Source of the DNA: Pontiella desulfatans
Lineage (GTDB): Bacteria; Verrucomicrobiota; Kiritimatiellia; Kiritimatiellales; Pontiellaceae
Length of the DNA stretch: 64,000 nucleotides
Direction: 5' to 3'
Assembly: GCF_900890425.1 (NCBI RefSeq)
Contig: NZ_CAAHFG010000001.1
Coordinates: 1-64,000 of the forward strand
The position numbers and the translations under genes are program-made. The notes beneath the pieces are model-generated. The model searched no databases. It saw only the letters and a program-made list of their open reading frames with translations, and was not told the origin of the DNA. Shown here one piece after another: positions 1 through 9,056 of this stretch. Every line of letters begins with the position of its first letter. The first letter of the stretch is position 1.

Positions 1-272
1 TTCCCTCACTATAATAGTCCATTCCGCTCCATATTTGGCTGTAATAAAAAGAAACCCCTCCTGATACCTTAGTGCAGACTCCGGATACGGTGAGTTTTTG
101 CGTGAAAACAGGCGCAGGGGTCAGGCGCAGGGGTCAGCGCAGGGGTCACGCAGGGGTCAGAACGCTTTTCTCGTCATTTTCCACGGTGAAATCCGATCAC
201 CCACCAACCTCGAAGCCATCGCTTGGTAGTATCACCATTTGATTTCCCGACTTTAAGTAGGAGGTAATAACC
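1..272. other. Non-coding left edge of window
   Basis: I see no gene here. The stretch holds a short tandem repeat (110-160, listed separately). It ends in a strong Shine-Dalgarno sequence (AGGAGGT, about 259-265) that belongs to the gene starting at 273. Confidence 0.6.
110..160. repeat. Short tandem repeat, unit about 13 bp
   Basis: Four successive copies of a unit ending GCAGGGGTC are present. The first two are 13 bp (AGGCGCAGGGGTC) and the next two lose one and two bases. Progressive shortening suggests slippage or a decayed array. There are no spacers, so this is not a CRISPR. Confidence 0.8.
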
Positions 273-596
273 ATGCTTAAAGTCATACTCGCAAAAATCG
301 GAATCAGCCTGTTTCGCTATCTGCCGCTGGAACAGATCGTGGCCAAGCTGCTCACTTCGGTGATTCAGAAACTGCTGGAATCCCGCCGGGCCACCAAGTT
401 GGTCGCCCGTGTCCGCAAGACCGTAACCCACCTCAACGAGCTGACCGCCCTCATCGAGCCCATGCTCGACGACCAGGCCGTCACCGGCGACGAGGCCCGC
501 ACCATGTACGACCACGTCAACCAGACGCGCCTTGAAATTCTCCAAACCTGGAGCAAAGGCGATTCCGCCAAGGAACTCGAAGCACAACTTCCATAG
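273..596 (+). CDS. Small protein of unknown function (107 aa)
   Basis: I do not recognise this protein. It is preceded by a near-perfect ribosome binding site (AGGAGGT, 7 nt before the ATG) and followed by an intrinsic terminator, so it is very likely real and monocistronic. Residues 1-35 are amphipathic and basic with hydrophobic stretches (LAKIGISLFRYLPLEQIVAK), and could associate with a membrane or form a helix. The rest is predicted mostly helical and acidic towards the end. There is no classical signal peptide. It resembles small phage- or island-encoded proteins only in general character. Confidence 0.75.
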   Translation: MLKVILAKIGISLFRYLPLEQIVAKLLTSVIQKLLESRRATKLVARVRKTVTHLNELTALIEPMLDDQAVTGDEARTMYDHVNQTRLEILQTWSKGDSAKELEAQLP

Positions 597-619
597 AGGG
601 ATTCATAATCGGCGGGGAG

Positions 620-646
620 GGGAGCGTTCACGCGCTCCCTTTTTTT
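620..646 (+). terminator. Intrinsic terminator after the 107-aa gene
   Basis: A GC-rich stem GGGAGCG / CGCTCCC (620-626 with 633-639) has a 6-nt loop and is followed by a run of seven T (640-646). It lies 24 bp after the stop codon. Confidence 0.9.
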
Positions 647-730
647 GCGTGTGTTTGTGCCGTGTTTGTGGGTGGTGGTACCAACCAATCGATTTCCAGG
701 GCCAACACACGGGTACCTGAAAAACTTTTT

Positions 731-1742
731 AGGGGTATTCACTTCGATGGACTAGACCCACATGTTGTGGTACACACGTTTCATGGAAGCGTATCCAAAG
801 GATCTGGAAGAATTGGAACTGAACTTTTCAAGTGAAGAAGCATGTCGCGACTATCTTGCATCATTGCGATGGCCGAACGGCTTCCTTTGCCCGGCCTGTG
901 GCCATGGGGAGTCGTGGCGACTGTCAGACGGCCTTTTCAAGTGCAAGACGTGCAGTCGTTAAACATCTGTAACCTCGGGTACGATCTTTGAGGGCACCCG
1001 CAAACCGCTGGCGTCCTGGTTCAGGGCGATCTGGTGGGTGACAAGCCAGAAGAACGGAGCCAGCGCCTTGGGACTGATGCGCGTTCTCGGCCTCGGAAGC
1101 TACAAGACCGCATGGACGTGGCTGCACAAGCTCCGCCGGGCGATGGTACGTCCGGGACGGGAAAGACTGGCCGGAACCGTGCAGGTGGATGAAACCTTCA
1201 TAGGCGGCACAAGGCCCGGGAAACGGGGGCGCGGAGCCGAAGGCAAGACCCTTGTGCTGATCGTGGCGCAGGAGAATGGTAAGGCCGTCGGTCGCATTCG
1301 CCTTGTAAAAATACCCGATGCCTCATCCAAAAGCCTTGAAGGGGCCATCCGAGAAACGGTTGATCCGGGTACGCAGGTGAAGACGGACGGGTGGAAGGGG
1401 TACAATGGTTTGGGAGCTTTGGGCTACGACCATAAAGTCGTTCGGAAATCCGAGGATGTTGGCGCGAACCTGCTCCCCCTTTGCCATCGAGTCGCCAGTT
1501 TGCTTAAGCGGTGGCTTGGCGGAACACATCAGGGCGCAGTAAGTCACGAGCATTTGGCATACTATCTCGACGAATACACGTTCCGCTTCAACCGGCGCAC
1601 TTCCCGCTCGCGGGGAATGCTGCTTTACCGTCTGCTACAAAATGCAGTCGCTATGGAACCCGTTCGGTTCAAGGAAATATCCCTGTCGGTCAGGGGAAGA
1701 AACCACAAGATACAGACTTAGTCCAGCGAAGTGAATACCCCT
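731..1742 (+). mobile_element. IS1595-family insertion sequence, about 1.01 kb
   Basis: The ends are 24-bp terminal inverted repeats at 731-754 and 1719-1742, starting AGGGGTATTCACTTCG, with one mismatch between them. Immediately outside both ends is the same 10-bp sequence AAAACTTTTT (721-730 and 1743-1752), the apparent target duplication. IS1595 members usually duplicate 8 bp, so part of the 10-bp identity may be chance in an A/T run. The single internal gene is an ISXO2-type transposase with one nonsense codon. Sharp, intact ends point to a recent insertion. Confidence 0.9.
762..1721 (+). pseudogene. IS1595-family (ISXO2-like) transposase broken by one in-frame stop
   Basis: The first 66 codons encode an N-terminal zinc ribbon (CPAC...CKTC). 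Codon 67 is TAA (960-962), and the same frame then continues unbroken to 1721. Family members read C-x-R-Q-T-S-V-T-x-G-T here, so TAA most likely replaced a Gln codon (CAA to TAA, one transition). The downstream part keeps transposase landmarks: VDETFIGG (first Asp), VKTDGWKGY (second Asp), HRVASLLKRW and a YYLDEYTFRFNRR C-terminus. Reinitiation at the ATG-less GTG near 1038 would lose the zinc ribbon. The element is probably immobile alone but could move in trans. Confidence 0.9.
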
Positions 1743-1910
1743 AAAACTTTTTTTTCTGCAAGAATGCTTCTTGAACCCGCAAATTCGGGGTGTTGTACCT
1801 CTAAATCCGCGTTGGTGTGTTTGTACTTGTGTTTGTTTTTGTTGGTGGTTTTCAGGACTTTTTCAAACGGTCGCATCAATTTCTTTGAAACACCATAATC
1901 CCACAAAACC

Positions 1911-1946
1911 CCTAAAAATAAAGGCCGGAACGTGTGTTCCGGCCTT
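1911..1946 (-). terminator. Intrinsic terminator of the tRNA-fMet gene
   Basis: A perfect 10-bp stem AAGGCCGGAA / TTCCGGCCTT (1921-1930, 1937-1946) is followed on the minus strand by a TATTTTT tract. It lies 5 bp beyond the tRNA 3' end. Confidence 0.85.
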
Positions 1947-1951
1947 GAAGT

Positions 1952-2028
<77 letters not shown>

Positions 2029-2053
2029 GTCTTCTTGTTTGACAAGGCCGAGG

Positions 2054-2081
2054 AATGTATCGGATTTAATGGGCCGCGCAA
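2054..2081 (-). promoter_or_regulatory. Putative promoter of tRNA-fMet
   Basis: On the minus strand there is a -35 TTGCGC (2076-2081), a 16-bp spacer and a -10 TACATT (2054-2059). This puts transcription start roughly 20 nt before the tRNA 5' end. Confidence 0.5.
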
Positions 2082-2192
2082 GGGGTTTTTGCAACTATTC
2101 CTCATCTTTGCATTCAATCCATCCGATCCCCCTTTGCCATGATGGGGTTGCTGGTGTTTGGATGGATTTGTAAGCCGGACTCTTGGAGGTGG

Positions 2193-3281
2193 TTAGTCGA
2201 TTTGTGTTGAGGATCGGATAACCAGCTCGGTTTCAATTTCGTGGAAGCCGGGTTCGTAGGGAATTTCCTTCTTAAGGATTTTCAGAAGCAGGTCGATGGC
2301 GGCATGGGCCTGCTTGTCCACGGGGCGGCGGACGGTTGAGAGGGGGGGCGTGGTGTGTTGTGCGAAGGGGAGGTCGTCGAAGCCGATGATGGCAATGTCG
2401 CCCGGAATGCTTTTTCCGCAGGCCTTTAGCGCGGGGATGCAGAGCGCCGCCAGGTTGTCGGTGGGGCAGAAGATGGCGTCGATTTCGTCGATGCAGCGCA
2501 GGTCGGAAAAAAAGTTTTCCACATTATCCTTCAGGCTGCGGACGCTGCGGATGAATTCATCGGAAACCTTGATGTCCTTCGCTTCCAGCGCGTCGCGGTA
2601 GCCCCGGATCCGGTCTTGGATGCAGCTGATGTGCTGGAGTTTATCGGGAATGAGCAGCAGGATGTTTTTCCGTCCGCTTTCAAGGAGATGGTCGACGGCC
2701 TTGGCTGCCATTTTCCGGTTGTTGATGTCGATGCAGGGTACTTTTTCTTCGGCGCCTTCAATCTGGCCGAGCAGGACGATGGGGAACTCCTTGGAGGCTA
2801 CATCGAGAAATTCGCGGTGGTCTTCGCTGGGGGTCAGGTAGATCAGCCCTTCGAGCAGGTCGGACTTGAAGTCGGCTTCCTGCAGGGCGCGGTCTTTCAA
2901 TTCCTCCCGGTCATGGATCACCAGGTCGTAGTCCTTGAAGCCGGGGTGGGAGAGGATGCAGTTGGTGAATTGACCCATCACCTGGTTTTCGTAGGCGACC
3001 TTGTCTTCGGCCATGCTCTGGTAGTCGATGTGGATGAAGGAAAGCCCGATCAGGTTGGTGCGCTGGTTGCGGATTGCGCGGGCCAGGCGGTTGGGGCGGT
3101 AGCCGAGTTGCTCGGCGGCGGCTTTGACGCGTTGGATCATCTCCTCCGAAACGGGGAATTCGTTCAAGTGTCCGTTCAGGACGCGCGAGACCGTGGCTTT
3201 GCTGACATCGCAGTAGCGGGCGATGTCTTCCAGGGTGACCCGATTGCTCGTTCGTTTGCGTTTTTTGCCTTTGACTGCCAT
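2193..3281 (-). CDS. LacI-family transcriptional regulator
   Basis: This is a 362-aa repressor-type regulator. Residues 15-37 form the LacI helix-turn-helix and hinge start (VTLEDIARYCDVSKATVSRVLNG). Residues from about 75 form a periplasmic-binding-protein-like sugar sensor domain (LIGLSFIHID..., AIIGFDDLPFAQHTTPPLSTV near the end). The Lys/Arg-rich N-terminal tail (KGKKRKRTSNR) is slightly longer than usual. It is divergent from the GH78 rhamnosidase gene with a 184-bp shared region holding the GH78 promoter. TGTAA-N3-TTACA lies in its own leader. By position, its effector is probably a sugar released from the glycan handled by locus 1. Confidence 0.93.
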   Translation of the reverse strand: MAVKGKKRKRTSNRVTLEDIARYCDVSKATVSRVLNGHLNEFPVSEEMIQRVKAAAEQLGYRPNRLARAIRNQRTNLIGLSFIHIDYQSMAEDKVAYENQVMGQFTNCILSHPGFKDYDLVIHDREELKDRALQEADFKSDLLEGLIYLTPSEDHREFLDVASKEFPIVLLGQIEGAEEKVPCIDINNRKMAAKAVDHLLESGRKNILLLIPDKLQHISCIQDRIRGYRDALEAKDIKVSDEFIRSVRSLKDNVENFFSDLRCIDEIDAIFCPTDNLAALCIPALKACGKSIPGDIAIIGFDDLPFAQHTTPPLSTVRRPVDKQAHAAIDLLLKILKKEIPYEPGFHEIETELVIRSSTQID

Positions 3282-3294
3282 ATGCGATCCGGAT

Positions 3295-3307
3295 TGTAAG
3301 GTTTACA
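3295..3307. promoter_or_regulatory. Candidate LacI-type operator in the regulator's leader
   Basis: TGTAA-GGT-TTACA is a perfect 5-bp inverted repeat 14 bp before the regulator start codon. Its right half, GTTTACAGTAA (3301-3311), recurs exactly at 36910-36920 before the GH106-like gene. Autoregulation is inferred. Confidence 0.45.
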
Positions 3308-3411
3308 GTAAAAATTTCTTTAAGAAAATCGATGCTGAATTTTGGCGGTGGAATAAGCAAGGCGAATGTTGTTTAAACTCGGTTGATAACCAGATTGTTT
3401 ATAAAAAACGC

Positions 3412-3454
3412 GTGACAAGCACCCCGTTTCGGCTATAAGTGATACTGTTTACAG
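3412..3454 (+). promoter_or_regulatory. Promoter and putative operator of the GH78 gene
   Basis: The -35 GTGACA (3412-3417), a 16-bp spacer and the -10 TATAAG (3434-3439) are followed directly by TGATACTGTTTACAG (3440-3454). The same 15-mer with one change lies at 36903-36917. Its position just after the -10 box fits a repressor site. Confidence 0.55.
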
Positions 3455-3465
3455 CGAGGTTTGAT

Positions 3466-5730
3466 ATGGTGGGTGGACAGGAGCAGGTCGGGGTTTGGAA
3501 GGCCGGGTGGATTCGGCGGGGCTGGGGCGAGGGTGCGCCTTTGCTCCGGAAGTCGTTCGATCTTGATAAGGGGGTGTCGAGGGCAACGGCGCATGTCACG
3601 GCATTGGGGGTTTGCGAGTTGCGGCTCAACGGGCGGAAAGTGGGGGAGGATCATCTGCTTCCGGGTTGGACGGATTATCGGAAACGGGTCTATTTCCATT
3701 CCTACGATGTTACCGAACGGTTGCACGAGGGCGGCAATGTGCTGGGGGGCATCGTTGCTCCCGGATGGTTCGCCGGTTACTTCGGTCCGTTTGGCGACAA
3801 AGGCTATTATGGCCACGATGCCTGGTTTAGCGTTGAGCTCGTGATTGAATATCTTGATGGATCGAGCGCATCCATCTGTTCGGATTCGAGCTGGAAGAGT
3901 GTCGAGGGGCCGATTCTGGAAGCCGACCTGCTCATGGGCGAGACCTACGACGCCCGCAAGGAAATTGACGGCTGGGATAGGCCCGGGTTCGATGATGCCG
4001 GTTGGTTCCCGGTCTCGCTGCTGGATGCCCATGAGCGGTTGCCCGAAACGATCGAATCCTATCCGGGAAAACCGGTTCATACGGTTGCGGAACTGCCGGC
4101 CATTGGACGATCCGAACCCAAGCCCGGAACCTATGTTTTCAACCTGGGCCAAAACATGGTGGGGGTTGCGCGGCTGAAAATCGATGTTCCTGCCGGCACC
4201 GAAGTGGTGATGAAGCACGGCGAAATGCTCAATCCCGATGGCACCGTCTATACCGAAAACCTGCGTAGCGCCAAGGCGATTGACCGCTATATCGCCAAGG
4301 GCGGCGGTGAAGAGGTGTGGCAGCCGCGCTTCACGTTCCATGGGTTCCAGTATGTGGAGGTTTCCGGCCTGCCGAGCAAGCCGGAGCCCGATGCCGTAAC
4401 CGGCGTGGCCTGGATGTCGGCATTGCAGGAGACCTCCACCTTCGAGTGCTCGAACGAAAAGGTGAATCAGCTGTTCAGCAACATCCGGTGGGGCTTCCGG
4501 GGCAATTATATCGATGTTCCAACCGACTGCCCGCAGCGCGACGAACGCCTGGGCTGGACGGGGGATACCCAGATGTTTATCCGTTCTGCCACCTATCTCG
4601 CCGATATCCGCCCGTTTTATGAAAAGTGGCTCGTCGATCTGCACGACGCACAGCACGCGAATGGCGGCTATCCCGACATGGCGCCATTCATGGGGCGGTT
4701 GGGTTTTGCCAGTGCCGCCTGGGCGGACGCCGGCATCATTTGCCCCTATGTGCTGTGGCAGGCCTATGGGGCTACGGGGTTCATCCGTCCCTGGTGGACG
4801 CAGATGAAAAAATTCATGGAGCTGATCGGTTCCGACGACAACCGGCACAACGGGCCTGATGCGGAATCCTATGGCGACTGGCTGCACTTTAATTCCGAAA
4901 CGCCAACCCGCCTGATTGGCCTGGCCTATCGTGCCTACGACGCGCAGCTGATGGCCGAGATGGCCGCTGCGCTGGATGCCGCCGACGATGTTGCCCATTT
5001 CATGAACGAAGCGAGAAGGGGGAAGGCCCTGTTTCGCGATGCGCTGTTCGAGGGCGCCGAAATCGCCGTGAAAACGCAAACGGCCTGTGCGCTATCCATT
5101 GCCATGGATTTGTTGGACGGGGATGACTTGGAAAAAGCAAAACAGGGCCTCGTCCAAAGCCTGGAAGAACACAACGGCTATCTCTCCACGGGTTTTGTCG
5201 GAACCGGCTACCTCTGCCCGGCGCTCACCAAGGCAGGCCGCCCGGACCTGGCGGTGCAGCTGCTGCTCAACGAGGAACACCCTTCTTGGCTCTATGCCGT
5301 GAACCAGGGGGCGACCACCATCTGGGAGCGCTGGAACAGCTGGACCGAGGAAAACGGATTCGGCGACGTGGGCATGAATTCGTTCAACCACTATGCCTTC
5401 GGCTCCGTTTGCGAATGGATGTTCGAGTCGCTTGCCGGAATCAAGCCCGGCGCGCCCGGCTTCCAAACGTTGGAGGTTGCCCCGTGCCTGACCGACCGCT
5501 TCGATTTCGTGAAGGCCTCGTTCGATTCGCTCCAGGGGCGGGTTTCCATCCATTGGAAAAAGGCGGATGCCGGGTTCGAGATCGAGCTGGAGACTCCGGT
5601 TCCCGCGACGGCTCGATTGCCGTTCCTGACCGAAAGGGTGCCCGCAGGACGTCATTTGTTCAAGGTCCTTCCCGACGACGAAGAAACCTGCCTGCTCAAC
5701 AGTGTCGCCCCGCAGGCCATTTTAGCTTAA
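3466..5730 (+). CDS. GH78-family alpha-L-rhamnosidase, cytoplasmic
   Basis: This 754-aa enzyme is predicted to release terminal alpha-L-rhamnose. The N-terminal third carries the jelly-roll domains usual before GH78 catalytic modules (LFRLNGRKVG-like segment, LLPGWTDYRKRVYFHSYDVT). The (alpha/alpha)6 catalytic module starts near residue 325 with the family signature PTDCPQRDERLGWTGDTQ, whose acidic residues include the catalytic ones. It ends with SFNHYAFGSVCEWMF and a C-terminal beta-sandwich. I chose ATG 3466 over ATG 3439 because AGCGAGG lies 7 bp upstream and 3439 falls on the promoter -10 box. There is no signal peptide, so it probably acts on imported oligosaccharides. It is first in a long run, 18 bp before the symporter. 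Confidence 0.93.
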   Translation: MVGGQEQVGVWKAGWIRRGWGEGAPLLRKSFDLDKGVSRATAHVTALGVCELRLNGRKVGEDHLLPGWTDYRKRVYFHSYDVTERLHEGGNVLGGIVAPGWFAGYFGPFGDKGYYGHDAWFSVELVIEYLDGSSASICSDSSWKSVEGPILEADLLMGETYDARKEIDGWDRPGFDDAGWFPVSLLDAHERLPETIESYPGKPVHTVAELPAIGRSEPKPGTYVFNLGQNMVGVARLKIDVPAGTEVVMKHGEMLNPDGTVYTENLRSAKAIDRYIAKGGGEEVWQPRFTFHGFQYVEVSGLPSKPEPDAVTGVAWMSALQETSTFECSNEKVNQLFSNIRWGFRGNYIDVPTDCPQRDERLGWTGDTQMFIRSATYLADIRPFYEKWLVDLHDAQHANGGYPDMAPFMGRLGFASAAWADAGIICPYVLWQAYGATGFIRPWWTQMKKFMELIGSDDNRHNGPDAESYGDWLHFNSETPTRLIGLAYRAYDAQLMAEMAAALDAADDVAHFMNEARRGKALFRDALFEGAEIAVKTQTACALSIAMDLLDGDDLEKAKQGLVQSLEEHNGYLSTGFVGTGYLCPALTKAGRPDLAVQLLLNEEHPSWLYAVNQGATTIWERWNSWTEENGFGDVGMNSFNHYAFGSVCEWMFESLAGIKPGAPGFQTLEVAPCLTDRFDFVKASFDSLQGRVSIHWKKADAGFEIELETPVPATARLPFLTERVPAGRHLFKVLPDDEETCLLNSVAPQAILA

Positions 5731-5748
5731 AGGCAGTTAAGGATTTTC

Positions 5749-7512
5749 ATGATCAAGAAAAGCACCCAGCACAAAACCCCTTCATCCGAACACGTATCCA
5801 TGTTTACCCGGATCGGTTGGGGATTCGGTGGCATTGCTGATAATTACATGGTCAACGTGCTGAACATGCTCTTCATGGTCATCTACGTCCAGTATTTCAA
5901 GATGCCTCCTGTACTCGCCGGCCTTGCTTTCGCCATTCCGCGTTTCGTCGATGCCCTGACCGATCCGTTGATCGGGAATATTTCCGACAATACGCGCAGC
6001 AGGTGGGGGCGCCGGCGTCCCTACATGGTTGCGGGGGCCATCCTGTCCGCCATTTTGCTTCCCTTTTTCTGGACCCCGTTGGGCAGTGCAACGAGCGAGG
6101 TGTGGGCGAAGAACCCGGCCTTCATCTACGCCATCCTGATCGGCGTCATCTTTGCCATAACCTACACCCTCTATGTGGTGCCCTACACCGCGCTGGGCTA
6201 CGAGCTGACCAACGACTACGATGAAAAAACGCGCGTGCTCTCCTGGCGCATGTACATCGGCCTGTTTGGAAGCCTGACCGTGCCGTGGGTCTACCAGCTT
6301 GCGCAGAACGATGCCTTCAGCAACGAAGGGCAGGGTGCCTTTTGGGTCAGTGTCGGGGTGGGGCTTTTCGTGGTGGTCACGGGGCTTGTGCCCGTTTTCG
6401 TATGCCGCGAGCGCAAAGATGTCCAGTTGCAGAAGACTTCCCCGTTCGGCGAATCGCTGAAGGCCACCATGACCAACCAGCCGTTTGTGATTCTGCTGAT
6501 CGCCTATATCATCATTATTGTCGGGCTCTTTTCCGCCGGCAACCTCGGTGCATTCGTCAACATCTATTACATCTGCGGCGGCAACAAGGATTTCGGCGCG
6601 TTGCTGGTGGCGGTGTCCGGGACGCTTGGGGCCATCGTCTCCTACCTGAGCATGTTCCTCATCACGGCCGTATCGGTCCGAACCGGAAAAAAGACCGCCA
6701 TGTTCCTGGGGCTCGGCTTCGCGCTGGCCGGTGTGCTCGGCGCCTGGATCGCCATGGATCCGCGCTGGCCGCTTGCCCAGCTGTGGACCACGGTGATCTC
6801 CTGCATGGGTCTCCAGGGCTGCTGGCTGATGGTCAGCTCGATGGTGGCCGATATCTGCGATGAGGATGAACTCAAGACCGGATTGCGGCGCGAAGGCATG
6901 TTCGGGGCCATTAACGGCTTTGCCTTGAAGGCGGCCCTGTCGGTCACCGCCCTGATCGGGGGATTGCTTTTGCAGTTCACCGGCTTCAGTTCCGATGAAG
7001 TGGACCGGTTCCAAAGCCGCACCATCACCCAGCTGATCGAACCGGCCCGCGCATGGGAACTTGAGGAAGGCGACTTCAAGACCGCATCCGAAACCTTCGA
7101 TCTTTCGGCTTCGCGCTTCATCGAGATTTCCGAGGACCAGTCAGGGCTCGAAGGCAGCAAGCTCACCATCTTCTCCCGTTTGCTGAAGGGCGAGAACGTC
7201 TTCTTCCGCTGGTATGATTTCGAGGATGCGCTCAACCTCTATCTCACCGCGGTGAAGGCTTATGAACCGGAGGCTTCCGAATCGATGCAGGCGGAACTGG
7301 CGACATTTGTCCAGATGGCCAACGACGGCTTTCTGACCGACTACAAGGAGCAGAAGCGGGTGGCCCTGCTCATGAAGAAACTGATCATCGGATGCCAGGC
7401 GGTGGGGTTGGTCATGGCCATGGTGATTTTTGTGTTCTATCCCATCACCCGCGCCCGCGCCGAAGAAACCCGCCGCCTGCTGGATGAAAGGAAAGACCAT
7501 GAAGCTGAATAG
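5749..7512 (+). CDS. GPH-type (MFS) sugar:cation symporter with large extra loop
   Basis: This 587-aa inner-membrane transporter belongs to the glycoside-pentoside-hexuronide family. Signatures include DALTDPLIGNISDN followed by TRSRWGRRRPY after TM2, and WRMYIGLFG in mid-protein. About 12 membrane segments are visible. Residues about 407-540 (SSDEVDRFQ... to ...FVQMANDGF) form a hydrophilic insertion before the last membrane helix. The paralogue at 34574-35962 lacks it and is 125 residues shorter. The stop overlaps the start of the next sulfatase by 14 nt. The role is import of a sugar or small oligosaccharide for the cytoplasmic GH78 enzyme. Confidence 0.92.
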   Translation: MIKKSTQHKTPSSEHVSMFTRIGWGFGGIADNYMVNVLNMLFMVIYVQYFKMPPVLAGLAFAIPRFVDALTDPLIGNISDNTRSRWGRRRPYMVAGAILSAILLPFFWTPLGSATSEVWAKNPAFIYAILIGVIFAITYTLYVVPYTALGYELTNDYDEKTRVLSWRMYIGLFGSLTVPWVYQLAQNDAFSNEGQGAFWVSVGVGLFVVVTGLVPVFVCRERKDVQLQKTSPFGESLKATMTNQPFVILLIAYIIIIVGLFSAGNLGAFVNIYYICGGNKDFGALLVAVSGTLGAIVSYLSMFLITAVSVRTGKKTAMFLGLGFALAGVLGAWIAMDPRWPLAQLWTTVISCMGLQGCWLMVSSMVADICDEDELKTGLRREGMFGAINGFALKAALSVTALIGGLLLQFTGFSSDEVDRFQSRTITQLIEPARAWELEEGDFKTASETFDLSASRFIEISEDQSGLEGSKLTIFSRLLKGENVFFRWYDFEDALNLYLTAVKAYEPEASESMQAELATFVQMANDGFLTDYKEQKRVALLMKKLIIGCQAVGLVMAMVIFVFYPITRARAEETRRLLDERKDHEAE

Positions 7513-8989
7513 AATAATCGCGCTGGTCTGCCTGCTCGGCCTAGGTGCGCAGGCGAAACAAAAACCCAACGTTGTCCTGTTGTTGACCGACGACCAGTCG
7601 TACCACCTCGGCATGCTCGGCGTACAGGGGTTGGAAACACCCAACATCGACGAACTGGCGAAGCAGGGCGTGTTTTTCACCAAGGCTTATTCCGCGTCGG
7701 CCTCGTGCGCACCGTGCCGCGGCGCAATCCTCACCGGAATGCACTCCTCCGCCAATGGCCACTGGCGCAACACCGTCGGCCCCATCCTGTCCGACCCCGA
7801 CCGGGATTTCACGCGCCAGTCCTCCAAGGTCGATGGCGTCGGGGTGCACGAAGACATCCCGACCTTGATCGAGGTGCTGCGCGACAACGGCTACTTCACC
7901 GGCATCACCGAAAAGTGGCACCTCAGCCCGGCCTGGAAATTCCCGTTCGACTTCCGCGACACCGCCAACCTCAAACCCTCCGGCAGCGCCAACGCGATGA
8001 AAAACTTCATCAAGGCCGCCAAGGGCAAGCCGTTCTTCATCCAGTGCAATGTCGACAACACCCACCGCCCGTTCCAGAAGCACATCAAGATCAATGGCGA
8101 TCTTCCGAAGGTGGATCCGGCCCTTGTTGAGCTTCCGCCGCATTGGCCCGACACCCCCAGGACGCGGCAGGACTATGCCGAATACCTCACCACCGTCCAG
8201 CACGCCGATGCCGTGATCGGCGCTATCCTCGAAGTCGTTGCGGAGGCCGGCCTGCTGGAAAATACGATCTTCATCTATTCCTCTGACCAAGGCTTCTGCT
8301 ACCACCGCGCCAAGGCCACCGCCTACGACTGGGGCGTGCATGTCCCGCTCTCTTTCACCGGGCCCGGTATCAAAGGCGGAGTCGTTTCGGATGCGCTCGT
8401 CGGACACGTCGATCTCATGCCGACCATCCTCGATTTCGCCGGACTTCCAATCCCTGAAACGGTGCAGGGAAAATCATTGCGTCCGGTGCTCGAAGGCCGC
8501 CGCAAGGATGCCGGCCGCACCTTCATCGTCTCCGAGCACAACGCGCATGGCGGAAGCCCGCAGGAATACTACCCAACCCGAAGCATCACCGACGGCCGCT
8601 ACCGCTATATCTGGAACAAGGCCCATGAACGCGTGCCCGACTTCGACATCGACACCATGGCCACCGATCCCAACTGGCGCAAGGTGGCGCACCAACCCGC
8701 CTGGATGCCGTGGGATGCCACGCCGAGCGACATCTGGGAAAACAATGCCTGCGAGGAAATCATTTTTAACAAAGAACAGTTCCCCGAGGCCTACCGCCTT
8801 CTCAAAGAGAGCATGTTCCGCCCGCAGTTCGAGCTCTATGATCTGAAGAACGACCCGTATGAAACAAAGAACCTTGCAGCCAATCCCGAATACAAATCGG
8901 TGGCCGCTCGCTTGGGTAAAAGCTTGAAAAAGTGGATGGAAACCGAAGGCGATATCGGCGATCCGCGCAGCATTAAACGAAGGAAGTAG
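7499..8989 (+). CDS. Type I sulfatase, exported (S1 family)
   Basis: This 496-aa formylglycine-dependent sulfatase removes sulfate esters from a glycan. Residues 1-19 are a signal peptide (MKLNRIIALVCLLGLGAQA). LLLTDDQ (28-33) supplies metal ligands. C70 in SCAPCRGAILTG is the residue converted to formylglycine. The fourth motif position is Cys rather than Ser/Thr. YSSDQGF and TEKWHLS carry further active-site residues. The in-frame ATG at 7430 lies inside the symporter gene, so ATG 7499 is chosen; GAAAGG precedes it. A REP element starts right after the stop. Confidence 0.92.
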   Translation: MKLNRIIALVCLLGLGAQAKQKPNVVLLLTDDQSYHLGMLGVQGLETPNIDELAKQGVFFTKAYSASASCAPCRGAILTGMHSSANGHWRNTVGPILSDPDRDFTRQSSKVDGVGVHEDIPTLIEVLRDNGYFTGITEKWHLSPAWKFPFDFRDTANLKPSGSANAMKNFIKAAKGKPFFIQCNVDNTHRPFQKHIKINGDLPKVDPALVELPPHWPDTPRTRQDYAEYLTTVQHADAVIGAILEVVAEAGLLENTIFIYSSDQGFCYHRAKATAYDWGVHVPLSFTGPGIKGGVVSDALVGHVDLMPTILDFAGLPIPETVQGKSLRPVLEGRRKDAGRTFIVSEHNAHGGSPQEYYPTRSITDGRYRYIWNKAHERVPDFDIDTMATDPNWRKVAHQPAWMPWDATPSDIWENNACEEIIFNKEQFPEAYRLLKESMFRPQFELYDLKNDPYETKNLAANPEYKSVAARLGKSLKKWMETEGDIGDPRSIKRRK

Positions 8990-8990
8990 A

Positions 8991-9042
8991 GGAGCGGGGA
9001 CATTCTTGTCCCCGTCGGGGGCAGGAAAGCCCCTGCTCCGTT
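8991..9042 (+). repeat. REP family A, copy 1 (full)
   Basis: The element has outer arms GGAGC and GCTCC. Inside are hairpin 1, GGGGACA-TTCT-TGTCCCC, and hairpin 2, GGGGC-AGGAAA-GCCCC. It fills almost the whole gap between two sulfatase genes, leaving only the ribosome binding site of the next gene. Confidence 0.92.
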
Positions 9043-9056
9043 GAAAGGAAATGAGA

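Noticed and set aside
3433-5079. 548-codon antisense frame opposite the GH78 gene
   Set aside because: The plus strand encodes conserved GH78 motifs throughout; the antisense product is low-complexity and lacks a ribosome site.
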